In this document: positions 1-5,565 of the stretch, one piece after another | Layout of the letters: each line of letters begins with the position of its first letter | Position numbering within the stretch: position 1 is the stretch's first letter | Assembly (NCBI GenBank): GCA_002342665.1 | Contig: DDQK01000013.1 | Coordinates: forward strand, 1 to 13,104 | Direction of reading: 5' to 3' | Origin: Prevotella sp. UBA2444 | GTDB taxonomy: Bacteria > Bacteroidota > Bacteroidia > Bacteroidales > Bacteroidaceae | Length of the DNA stretch: 13,104 nucleotides | Made by a program: the position numbers and the translations under genes | Notes under the pieces: model-generated | What the model was told of the DNA's origin: nothing | Databases searched by the model: none | The model's input: only the letters and a program-made list of their open reading frames with translations

Positions 1-1
1 T

Positions 2-133
2 TTCTTATCCCGAACTGACGTCTATATTATTCAGAACTCAACTACAGGACAAGCGTATGTTTATACGATTGCCTTGTTGAATCCTGAAAACAAAATAGTA
101 CAGTTAATCCCGATTTCTATAACATATAAATAA
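2..133 (+). CDS. 3' end of an unidentified protein (partial, 43 codons)
   Basis: The reading frame is open from the window edge to a TAA at 131-133 and encodes the last 43 residues of a protein, beginning FLSRTDVYII and ending PISITYK. The alternating hydrophobic/polar pattern looks like beta strands, as in the C-terminal sandwich domain of a secreted or outer-membrane protein, but no family is recognisable from so little. Only 7 bp separate its stop from the ATG of the following lipoprotein gene, so the two are probably co-transcribed. The start lies outside the window. Confidence 0.6.
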   Translation, partial: FLSRTDVYIIQNSTTGQAYVYTIALLNPENKIVQLIPISITYK

Positions 134-140
134 TAGCTTT

Positions 141-785
141 ATGAAAAAAACATATTTGCTTGTCTTGACCGTAGGCATGCTCTTGTCTGCATGCAGCAAA
201 AAATATGAACTGCTGGAACAGGAAACCAACTTTGGCTCAGCTGTCATCAACGGCAAAGCGTATCGAGATTATCTCACGGTTGCCGAGGCTCTGTCGAACA
301 TTTTCTTTTGCACCCCATTGCACGGCACTGGCAAGTTCCTCATCAGCAACGACTCGGTAGCCTACCTCCAGTTTGTACTACGTGACAATTCGGCCCACTC
401 GATTCACGAAAGTTGGCTCGTGCTCATTGGCATCCCCATCACAGATGGAGAGAACTTCCCTGTCATCGGGAAGGAATACCCCGTCCAGTACAGCTCGCTC
501 ACAGACCGCACATCCTCTGGCGGGGGCAGCTTCTACGAGCAGAAACTGCTTGAACAGATGAAGGCCGACCAATCCGCCGAACTACCCCTCGGCGTTGGGG
601 GGGTGAAAGTGCCTGATGACCTCGAATTCACCGCGTTGGAAGGATGCCTGACTTTTACTGATTCCACTCCCTCCAAAGACGGGAAGGACATGAAATACAC
701 TGGCGAGTACAGGTTGAAGAATCTGCCCGACGAAGAATACGGTTCAATTGACATTGTTGGAAAGTTTAACTTAATATTGCAATAA
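141..785 (+). CDS. Putative lipoprotein of unknown function (214 aa)
   Basis: The N-terminus is a typical lipoprotein signal peptide: basic MKK, a hydrophobic stretch to residue 15, then the lipobox LSAC with the lipidated Cys at residue 18. The residues after Cys are S-K-K rather than acidic, so it lacks the Bacteroidetes surface-export signature and may face the periplasm. The mature ~196 aa contain strand-like segments (for example residues 75-100) and a Gly/Ser-rich loop around residues 126-130. I do not recognise a domain; it may belong to one of the Bacteroidales-restricted DUF lipoprotein families. Codon use here is more GC-rich than in the next two genes. A run of seven G lies at 597-603 inside the gene. 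It sits 7 bp after the preceding gene and 4 bp before the next, so it is part of an operon. Confidence 0.75.
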   Translation: MKKTYLLVLTVGMLLSACSKKYELLEQETNFGSAVINGKAYRDYLTVAEALSNIFFCTPLHGTGKFLISNDSVAYLQFVLRDNSAHSIHESWLVLIGIPITDGENFPVIGKEYPVQYSSLTDRTSSGGGSFYEQKLLEQMKADQSAELPLGVGGVKVPDDLEFTALEGCLTFTDSTPSKDGKDMKYTGEYRLKNLPDEEYGSIDIVGKFNLILQ

Positions 786-789
786 ATCT

Positions 790-1101
790 ATGAGAAGAAT
801 AATCTTGTTTTTGTCAGTCGCATTATTGACAACGGCCTGCCAGAATGAAGAACTGGTATTAGAAGATAAGGATATAACTTTTGATGATAGAACTATCGTT
901 TCCAATGACAGTATCGACATCTATTTGCAACAAACCGACAAGGGCAATATAATAAACAATTCTGTTTGTTATAGGAATGGAGAGTTTGTGTTGGATCTGT
1001 CATTAGAAGATGCCTTGTCTATCGGAATAGACCAAACACTATATGAAAGTCAGCAAAAACAAATTGAGAACATAAACAAGTCAAATTTAAAATTAAAGTA
1101 A
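790..1101 (+). CDS. Small putative lipoprotein (103 aa), possible partner of the downstream astacin-like protein
   Basis: A signal peptide with basic MRR, a hydrophobic core and the lipobox TTAC (Cys17) is followed by Q-N-E-E, acidic residues near the lipidated Cys that resemble the Bacteroidetes lipoprotein export signal and suggest surface display. The mature chain is only ~86 aa and acidic in its first half. It ends in a predicted helix (about residues 73-98, beginning LEDALSIGI) and a Lys-rich tail. It is flanked by gaps of 4 bp upstream and 1 bp downstream (TAA, G, ATG), which points to translational coupling with the astacin-like gene. No family is recognised. A role as binding partner or detached propeptide-like subunit of the next protein is only an inference from this tight pairing. 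Base composition is AT-rich, like the next gene. Confidence 0.7.
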   Translation: MRRIILFLSVALLTTACQNEELVLEDKDITFDDRTIVSNDSIDIYLQQTDKGNIINNSVCYRNGEFVLDLSLEDALSIGIDQTLYESQQKQIENINKSNLKLK

Positions 1102-1102
1102 G

Positions 1103-2191
1103 ATGAAAACTATTTTTCAAAAAGCAAAAGTTAGTGCAGTCGTAATGACCGGCATTTCGGTTATGAACCTGTCATTAGTTGCATGTTCCAATGACGATGA
1201 ATGCATTGCAGTTGAAGCATCTAATGAATCTGTAGAATTTGTTGCACAATTCACAGAACAACAGGAAACGATACTTGCAGATACAGGAAATCCTTTTGGA
1301 GAACAGGAGCAAAAGAATTCTTGGAACAATGTGATCTCTCCAAATATTCCAACTACTTGGGGCATGTTCGATGACCCTAGCAAGAATATTTCTACAAGAG
1401 CTGTTGGTATTTATGGATCATATCCAGCACAATACTGGACGATGCTACGTGTGAAACTATTGCAGTTGCCAACATCAATCAAAGATGGTGCGATTCTGGC
1501 TATTGAAGAGATTGAATCAAAAACAAATGTAAGGTTCTACAATTCTATTGAAGATGAAGAATTTTACGAGCCTGGCCATATTAAGTACCCAAATATTGCC
1601 GTAAGAATGAATGCGTCAGCAATTGAAGGTAGTGGCAGCTATGGTCTTGTGGGCGGTGAGCAATATATTAATGTTCCTTATTCATTGGCACAAGAAACAC
1701 AAGCCGAAATCAAGCGTTTCTTCCTTCATGCGTTTTGCAATGCTGCAGGAATGTTCAATGAGCAGCAGCGAAAGGATAGAGATGATTATGTCACTGTCTA
1801 TCTGGACAATGTAAAAGACAATTGTAAATCGGCATTTACGAAGATAACCAATAATTATACAATGCAAGGGACTTTTGACTATTTCTCCATAACACTTGCC
1901 GCATCCAAAGATTATTCCAAGAACGGAAATAACACGATAATGAATAAGGGGAACTATCAAATAGAGCAAACCCAAACTCTATCCTCAGGTGATATACATT
2001 TCCTCAATAGTTTCTATCTTCCATATATTGCGAGGACCGACAATTATGTGGAGTTAGATGACACATATTTTCCCAATGGCCAGAAACTTACAGAAAGTGA
2101 ACGCTTGAATCTCCAGAATCAAATAAATGCACAACGTGGCTTGACTGGTACACCACCAATTGAAAACCGAAAAGAAACCGTTGAGTGGTGA
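1103..2191 (+). CDS. Astacin-like (M12A family) lipoprotein with a destroyed active site; probable pseudopeptidase
   Basis: The signal peptide ends in the lipobox LVAC (Cys28) followed by S-N-D-D-E, an acidic Bacteroidetes export-type signal, so the protein is probably displayed on the cell surface. An astacin-type fold is suggested by segments in the right order: AIEEIESKTNVRF (133-145), matching the helix and strand before the active site; GSGSYGLVGGEQYINV (176-191), matching GCWSxVGxxGGxQ; the active-site segment 209-229 ending QQRKDRDDY, which closely matches the family's HExxHxxGxxHExxRxDRDxY; and FDYFSITLA (258-266), matching YDYxSIMHY. The key residues are altered: His209 is kept, but Glu becomes Ala210, the second His Asn213, the third His Asn219, the Met-turn Met Thr264, and the Tyr ligand Ala266. 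Only Gly216, Glu220 and the RxDRD stretch survive. The frame is intact over 362 codons, so this is not simple gene decay. Family membership is confident; loss of proteolysis is inferred. It is the last gene of the lipoprotein cluster. Confidence 0.8.
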   Translation: MKTIFQKAKVSAVVMTGISVMNLSLVACSNDDECIAVEASNESVEFVAQFTEQQETILADTGNPFGEQEQKNSWNNVISPNIPTTWGMFDDPSKNISTRAVGIYGSYPAQYWTMLRVKLLQLPTSIKDGAILAIEEIESKTNVRFYNSIEDEEFYEPGHIKYPNIAVRMNASAIEGSGSYGLVGGEQYINVPYSLAQETQAEIKRFFLHAFCNAAGMFNEQQRKDRDDYVTVYLDNVKDNCKSAFTKITNNYTMQGTFDYFSITLAASKDYSKNGNNTIMNKGNYQIEQTQTLSSGDIHFLNSFYLPYIARTDNYVELDDTYFPNGQKLTESERLNLQNQINAQRGLTGTPPIENRKETVEW

Positions 2192-2333
2192 TAGTAGAAA
2201 AAGAATAGTAGCAAATAGAAAATTCAATACAATTCCGGAATAATTGAGACAGACCAGACTGTATAAAGGAGCGGACGCCTCTTAACAATGCGTACCACGG
2301 TGGGACTTCGTTTTTATGTAAGGAATGGCTTAG

Positions 2334-2480
2334 AATGTTCCTGGAACGTCCTTTGATGAAGTTGTGAAACTATACTGGTCTGACAAAGAACTGCGTAGCC
2401 TCATCTTCACGGCCATTCAAGACGTTGAGATTGCACTGCGTACCCGCATCATCCATCACTTCTCAATGGCGTTTTTCCTC
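2334..2480 (+). pseudogene. Remnant of an Abi_2-type abortive-infection gene
   Basis: The frame from 2334 encodes PGTSFDEVVKLYWSDKELR, then a helix-rich stretch ending DVEIALRTRIIHHFSM. This matches the conserved core of Abi_2 (AbiD/AbiF-like) proteins, which reads roughly F-D-x-V-x-x-L-Y-x-x-D-x-x-L-R followed by I-E-x-A-L-R-T-x-I. A TAG at 2331-2333 closes this frame upstream, while a different frame just before it reads FYVRNGLECSW before its own stop. This suggests a frameshift within the original gene. After about 2480 similarity ends and the sequence runs into repeats. Members of the family are around 300 aa, so this fragment cannot be functional. No start codon or ribosome-binding site supports it as a gene. 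These genes belong to the phage-defence pool, which fits a variable locus. Confidence 0.6.
2446..2480 (+). repeat. Direct repeat copy 1 (35 nt)
   Basis: These 35 nt, beginning GCATCATCCATCAC, recur at 2654-2688 with a single T-to-C difference, in the same orientation and 208 bp downstream. Copy 1 coincides with the Abi-like remnant's coding segment for the residues following ALRTR. Confidence 0.9.
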
Positions 2481-2534
2481 CTGACTTCAGCGATGCGTCA
2501 CCCTTACTGTTTTTTTACATACAGTTTTTTTGAA

Positions 2535-2584
2535 TATAGGTTGTAACGTTGTACATCGGCGATGTTACAACGTTACAACCTATA
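2535..2584. repeat. Near-perfect 48-50 nt palindrome built from 8-bp iterations
   Basis: The left arm (2536-2558) and right arm (2560-2583) are reverse complements except for one extra base in the right arm, with one G at the centre; an outer T/A pair at 2535 and 2584 extends it. Each arm contains the 8-mer GTTGTAAC followed by a second, near-identical unit (right arm: GTTACAAC twice in tandem). It is preceded by two T-runs in similar contexts (around 2510 and 2524). There is no clear T-tract immediately after it, so it is not a standard terminator. It could be a protein-binding dyad, a cruciform-forming site, or an intergenic palindromic or MITE-like element. Confidence 0.85.
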
Positions 2585-2596
2585 AATCGTTTTTTG

Positions 2597-2616
2597 GGGT
2601 ATACTTAAAAATACCC
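2597..2616. repeat. Short inverted repeat GGGTAT / ATACCC
   Basis: GGGTAT at 2597-2602 and ATACCC at 2611-2616 form a 6-bp stem with an 8-nt A/T-rich loop, just downstream of the long palindrome. It is too weak to call a terminator and is recorded as part of the unusual structure of this spacer. Confidence 0.5.
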
Positions 2617-2653
2617 ATGGCCATTGTCTTGGGCAAAGTGAATCTCCTCTTGA

Positions 2654-2688
2654 GCATCATCCATCACTCCTCAATGGCGTTTTTCCTC
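2654..2688 (+). repeat. Direct repeat copy 2 (35 nt)
   Basis: This is the second copy of the repeat at 2446-2480, identical at 34 of 35 positions. Read in the same frame as copy 1 it still gives I-I-H-H, then S-S-M-A-F-F-L-L, then stops shortly after. It therefore looks like a duplicated piece of the Abi-like remnant. The two copies bracket 173 bp holding the palindrome. Confidence 0.9.
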
Positions 2689-2736
2689 TTACTGCCTTGA
2701 TTTAAGGGCATTCTTGCGTTAATCTTCCGAAAATGC

Positions 2737-2767
2737 TTTCCTATTTCAGCATTATTTCGTAATTTTG
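2737..2767 (+). promoter_or_regulatory. Bacteroidetes-type promoter for the GH73/LysM gene
   Basis: TAATTTTG at 2760-2767 matches the -7 consensus TAnnTTTG. TTTC at 2737-2740 sits at the correct 19-bp distance but is only a partial -33 match. Transcription would start near 2774, giving a leader of about 14 nt before the ATG at 2788. Confidence 0.55.
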
Positions 2768-2787
2768 CACCACAATTTGGTAAAAAG

Positions 2788-3702
2788 ATGAAGAAAATCC
2801 TGTTTATACTAATCGCTTTTCAGTTGACAGTTGTCACTTCCACTGCCCAGATACGGTGGAACGAGCGGTATCAGCAATATATCAACCAATATAAGGATAT
2901 AGCTATCGAGGAAATGCATCGCTGGAAGATCCCTGCCAGCATCACTCTTGCCCAGGGACTCTTCGAGAGTGGGGCAGGAGGCAGCGAACTGGCCCGAAGG
3001 GGCAATAACCACTTCGGCATCAAGTGCAATGGCTGGACGGGGCGCACCACCTATCATGACGATGACGAGCGTAATGAGTGCTTCCGTGCCTACGACTCGC
3101 CATATGAGTCGTTCGAGGACCATAGTCGCTTCCTTGCAAATAGCCAGCGCTACCAGAGCCTGTTCAGTCTGAAGTTGACGGACTATAAGGGCTGGGCCAG
3201 AGGCCTGAAAGCTGCAGGCTATGCCACCAATCCCCAGTATGCTTCGAAGCTGATAGAGATTATCCAACTCTACAAGCTCTACCAATATGACACGGCAAAG
3301 GGGGCCGACAAGTTTATGGTGGAGCACTCTAAGGACCACCGCGTGAACGGTCAGGATCTGCATCCTATCAAGATATTCAATAAGAACTATTACCTGATAG
3401 CACGCAGGGGTGACTCGTTCAGGACTATAGCGCAGGAGGTAGGCATCAGCTACCGCAAGTTGGCCAAATACAACGAGCGTGACAAGAATGACCAATTGGC
3501 CGAGGGCGAGATCGTCTGGCTGAAGAAGAAACAGAAGAAGGCTCCGAAAGACTATAAGGGCCGACTGCACTATGTACGCAGTGGCGAGTCGATGTATTCG
3601 ATTGCCCAGTCGTATGGCATCAGGCTGAAGAACCTCTATAAGATGAACGATCTCAAGTCCGACTATCAGATTCGGGTGGGCGACGGCTTGAGACTGCGGT
3701 AG
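2788..3702 (+). CDS. Secreted GH73-family endo-beta-N-acetylglucosaminidase with two LysM domains
   Basis: This is predicted to cut the glycan backbone of peptidoglycan in the periplasm. Residues 1-21 form a cleavable signal peptide (basic MKK, hydrophobic core, ending STAQ). A GH73/FlgJ-type glucosaminidase domain covers roughly residues 30-165, with the signature ITLAQGLFESGAGGSELA. In it Glu60 is the likely catalytic acid, followed by NNHFGIKC. Two LysM peptidoglycan-binding domains follow at about 201-246 and 261-304, each with the G-D/E-S and Y/I-A pattern of the fold, and the second runs to the C-terminus. At 304 aa this is a common architecture in Bacteroidales. The ATG has only an A-rich upstream region, and the TAnnTTTG box 20 bp away supports the start. 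The gene is monocistronic and convergent with mscL. Confidence 0.92.
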   Translation: MKKILFILIAFQLTVVTSTAQIRWNERYQQYINQYKDIAIEEMHRWKIPASITLAQGLFESGAGGSELARRGNNHFGIKCNGWTGRTTYHDDDERNECFRAYDSPYESFEDHSRFLANSQRYQSLFSLKLTDYKGWARGLKAAGYATNPQYASKLIEIIQLYKLYQYDTAKGADKFMVEHSKDHRVNGQDLHPIKIFNKNYYLIARRGDSFRTIAQEVGISYRKLAKYNERDKNDQLAEGEIVWLKKKQKKAPKDYKGRLHYVRSGESMYSIAQSYGIRLKNLYKMNDLKSDYQIRVGDGLRLR

Positions 3703-3704
3703 AC

Positions 3705-3739
3705 AAAAAATGGGCGATGCTTCAAAAGTATCGCCCATT
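3705..3739 (-). terminator. Rho-independent terminator of mscL
   Basis: Arms at 3709-3722 and 3726-3739 form a 14-bp stem with one G-T wobble and a 3-nt loop. On the minus strand the stem is followed by six T (3705-3710), the arrangement expected for termination of mscL. On the plus strand only an A/T-rich stretch follows, but the hairpin probably also limits read-through from the convergent GH73 gene. Confidence 0.8.
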
Positions 3740-3761
3740 AATATAATAAGGTATATAAGCC

Positions 3762-4181
3762 TTACTTCTTCTTCAGCAGGTCGCGAATCTCAGCCAGCAG
3801 TTCCTCCTGAGTGGGACCGGCAGGTGCGGCAGGCTCTTCGGGCTTCTCCTTCTTGAGCTTGTTGATGCCCTTGATCATCAGGAAGATACAGAACGCGATG
3901 ATGAGGAAGTCGAGAATGTTCTGCAGGAACTGTCCGTAAGCCAGCACGGCAGCTCCAGCCTCCTTGGCAGCAGCGAGCGTCTTGAAGTCGCCATCGCCGA
4001 GGTTGATGAAGAGGTCGGTGAAGCTGACGCCTCCAGTCAACTTGCCGATGAGCGGCATGATCACATCGTCGACCAGTGAGCTGACAATCTTTCCGAAGGC
4101 ACCGCCGATGATTACACCGACAGCCATGTCCATCACATTGCCCTTAACGGCAAACTCTTTGAATTCTTTGATAAATCCCAT
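3762..4181 (-). CDS. mscL: Large-conductance mechanosensitive channel MscL
   Basis: This homopentameric inner-membrane channel opens under membrane tension to release solutes on hypo-osmotic shock. The 139-aa length is typical. The N-terminal amphipathic segment [20 protein letters not shown] leads into transmembrane helix 1 (about 15-44) containing the highly conserved [22 protein letters not shown] motif, whose glycines line the gate. A periplasmic loop with FTDLF follows, then transmembrane helix 2 (about 78-105, [19 protein letters not shown]). The charged cytoplasmic end carries a Pro/Ala-rich linker and the terminal helix [16 protein letters not shown], the usual C-terminal bundle. The gene stands alone, convergent with the GH73 gene and divergent from gapA. 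TATATTTG on the minus strand (4329-4322) resembles a -7 box, but no TTTG lies at the right distance, so the promoter is uncertain. Confidence 0.97.
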   Translation of the reverse strand: MGFIKEFKEFAVKGNVMDMAVGVIIGGAFGKIVSSLVDDVIMPLIGKLTGGVSFTDLFINLGDGDFKTLAAAKEAGAAVLAYGQFLQNILDFLIIAFCIFLMIKGINKLKKEKPEEPAAPAGPTQEELLAEIRDLLKKK

Positions 4182-4267
4182 AATTCTCTAAATTTTAATG
4201 TTAATATTTGAGGTTTAATTTGTAATCTGCATTTTGCAAACACCATTCGAGAGGGTGCGAATTATAC

Positions 4268-4301
4268 ACTTTTCACTTTTCGCTTTTAACTTTTCACTTT
4301 C
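4268..4301. repeat. Degenerate 7-bp tandem repeat (ACTTTTC units) between mscL and gapA
   Basis: Five consecutive units of about 7 bp (ACTTTTC, ACTTTTC, GCTTTTA, ACTTTTC, ACTTTC) lie in the divergent intergenic region, upstream of the gapA promoter. No function is evident from the sequence. It may be a slippage-derived spacer or affect DNA bending. Confidence 0.65.
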
Positions 4302-4315
4302 TTTTAGACAGAAAC

Positions 4316-4349
4316 TTGGTGCAAATATAGGAAATTTTTCGTAACTTTG
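4316..4349 (+). promoter_or_regulatory. Bacteroidetes-type promoter for gapA
   Basis: TAACTTTG at 4342-4349 is an exact TAnnTTTG -7 box. The nearest -33 candidate is TTGG at 4316-4319, slightly farther than the usual 19-21 bp, so the upstream element is weaker. Transcription would start around 4356, giving a leader of about 78 nt before the gapA ATG. This is also why the TTG at 4347 cannot be the start codon: it lies inside the promoter. Confidence 0.6.
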
Positions 4350-4433
4350 CATCCGAAAATAGAAAAAAATGCCGAAAAGGCTCAAAATTTAGACATAATT
4401 ATAAGTTTAAACCCATTAAATAACAAAGTAAAA

Positions 4434-5459
4434 ATGACAAAAGTAGCAATTAACGGTTTTGGCCGTATCGGTCGCCTCGCTTTCCGTCAGATGTTCGAGG
4501 CTGAAGGTTATGAAGTAGTAGCAATCAACGACTTGACCAGCCCGAAGATGCTGGCTCACCTGCTGAAGTATGACACCGCTCAGGGTGGCTTCTGCGGCAA
4601 GATCGGTGAGAACAAGCACACTGTAGACTGCACTGACAACTCTATCATCGTCGACGGCAAGGAGATTACCATCTATGCTATTCCTAACGCTGCTGAGCTG
4701 CCTTGGGGTCAGCTGGACGTAGACGTTGTGCTGGAGTGCACAGGTTTCTATACTTCTAAGGAGAAGGCTTCTGCCCACATCAAGGCTGGTGCCAAGAAGG
4801 TTGTGATCTCTGCTCCTGCCGGCAACGACCTGCCCACTATCGTTTACAATGTGAACCACAAGACCCTGACTCCCGCCGACACAGTGATCAGTGCTGCTTC
4901 TTGCACCACCAACTGTCTGGCTCCCATGACGAAGGCTCTGAACGACTTCGCTGCTATCCAGAGCGGTATCATGACAACTGTACACGCTTACACTGGCGAC
5001 CAGATGATTCTCGACGGTCCTCAGCGCAAGGGTGATGTTCAGCGTGCCCGTGCCGGTGCTCAGAACATCGTTCCTAACTCTACTGGTGCTGCCAAGGCTA
5101 TCGGTCTGGTTATCCCCGAGCTGAACGGTAAGCTGATCGGTGCTGCACAGCGCGTTCCGACTCCCACAGGTTCTACCACTATCCTGCACGCTGTTGTTAA
5201 GGGTGAGGTGACTGTTGAGGGTATCAACGCTGCCATGAAGGCTGCTGCCAACGAGTCGTTCGGTTACACCGAGGAGAAGCTCGTTTCCAGCGATATCATC
5301 GGTATGAAGTACGGTTCTCTGTTCGATGCCAACCAGACCATGGTTAGCAAGATCGGCGATGGCAACTCTCTCGTTCAGGTTGTTGCTTGGTACGACAATG
5401 AGAATTCTTACACTTCTCAGATGGTTCGTACTATCAAGTACCTCGCTGAGCTCAAATAA
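4434..5459 (+). CDS. gapA: Glyceraldehyde-3-phosphate dehydrogenase, type I
   Basis: This cytoplasmic glycolytic enzyme converts glyceraldehyde 3-phosphate, NAD+ and phosphate to 1,3-bisphosphoglycerate. I set the start at the ATG encoding [14 protein letters not shown], which gives 341 aa, normal for the family. A longer frame from 4347 would begin with TTG inside the -7 box and add 29 non-homologous residues. The Rossmann motif GFGRIGR is at residues 8-14. Asp33 in AINDL is consistent with NAD preference. The catalytic Cys157 lies in SAASCTTNC, and His184 in TVHAYTGDQ completes the catalytic pair. The C-terminal WYDNENSY segment is present. Codon use is strongly biased, as expected of a highly expressed gene. 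It is monocistronic, ending in a strong terminator at 5488-5517. Confidence 0.98.
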   Translation: MTKVAINGFGRIGRLAFRQMFEAEGYEVVAINDLTSPKMLAHLLKYDTAQGGFCGKIGENKHTVDCTDNSIIVDGKEITIYAIPNAAELPWGQLDVDVVLECTGFYTSKEKASAHIKAGAKKVVISAPAGNDLPTIVYNVNHKTLTPADTVISAASCTTNCLAPMTKALNDFAAIQSGIMTTVHAYTGDQMILDGPQRKGDVQRARAGAQNIVPNSTGAAKAIGLVIPELNGKLIGAAQRVPTPTGSTTILHAVVKGEVTVEGINAAMKAAANESFGYTEEKLVSSDIIGMKYGSLFDANQTMVSKIGDGNSLVQVVAWYDNENSYTSQMVRTIKYLAELK

Positions 5460-5487
5460 GAGTTTTCGCAATAAATCTAAAATAATT

Positions 5488-5517
5488 GCCGTCCGATTTT
5501 GTCGGACGGCTTTTTTT
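5488..5517 (+). terminator. Rho-independent terminator of gapA
   Basis: A perfect 9-bp stem (GCCGTCCGA / TCGGACGGC) with loop TTTTG is followed by seven T. It lies 28 bp after the gapA stop. The loop supplies the -33 TTTG of the next promoter. Confidence 0.93.
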
Positions 5518-5528
5518 GTGTAATTTTG
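5498..5528 (+). promoter_or_regulatory. Bacteroidetes-type promoter for the lipoprotein-miaA-lipid kinase operon
   Basis: TTTG at 5498-5501 and TAATTTTG at 5521-5528 are separated by exactly 19 bp, a full consensus match. The -33 box lies in the loop of the gapA terminator hairpin, and its 3' arm and T-tract form the spacer. Expected transcription start is about 5535, leaving a ~30-nt leader. Confidence 0.75.
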
Positions 5529-5565
5529 CAGCGGTTTAGTATCCACATACAAAAATTATCGTAAT

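Noticed and set aside
2364..2546. 60-aa open frame as an independent small gene
   Set aside because: It starts at an unsupported GTG in the middle of the Abi_2-like core, lacks a ribosome-binding site and reads into the repeat and palindrome. It is better explained as part of a gene remnant.
2535..2584. The long palindrome as a rho-independent terminator of the lipoprotein operon
   Set aside because: It lies about 350 bp past the last stop, is not followed by a prompt T-tract, and is organised as 8-bp iterations.
2446..2688. CRISPR array from the repeated 35-nt segment
   Set aside because: There are only two copies, the spacing is 173 bp, and copy 1 is coding-derived; no cas genes are present.
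2809..3738. 309-aa open frame on the minus strand across the GH73/LysM gene
   Set aside because: It lies wholly opposite a confidently identified gene, its protein shows no domain, and it runs through the mscL terminator hairpin. It arises from the codon bias of the real gene.
4347..4433. 29-residue N-terminal extension of GAPDH from a TTG
   Set aside because: The TTG is inside the exact -7 box TAACTTTG, so it would not be in the transcript, and the extra residues precede the normal GAPDH N-terminus.
4416..5552. 378-aa open frame on the minus strand across gapA
   Set aside because: It is antisense to GAPDH and crosses the gapA terminator and the next promoter. The Leu/Ser/Val/Thr-rich product is what biased GAPDH codons give when read in reverse.
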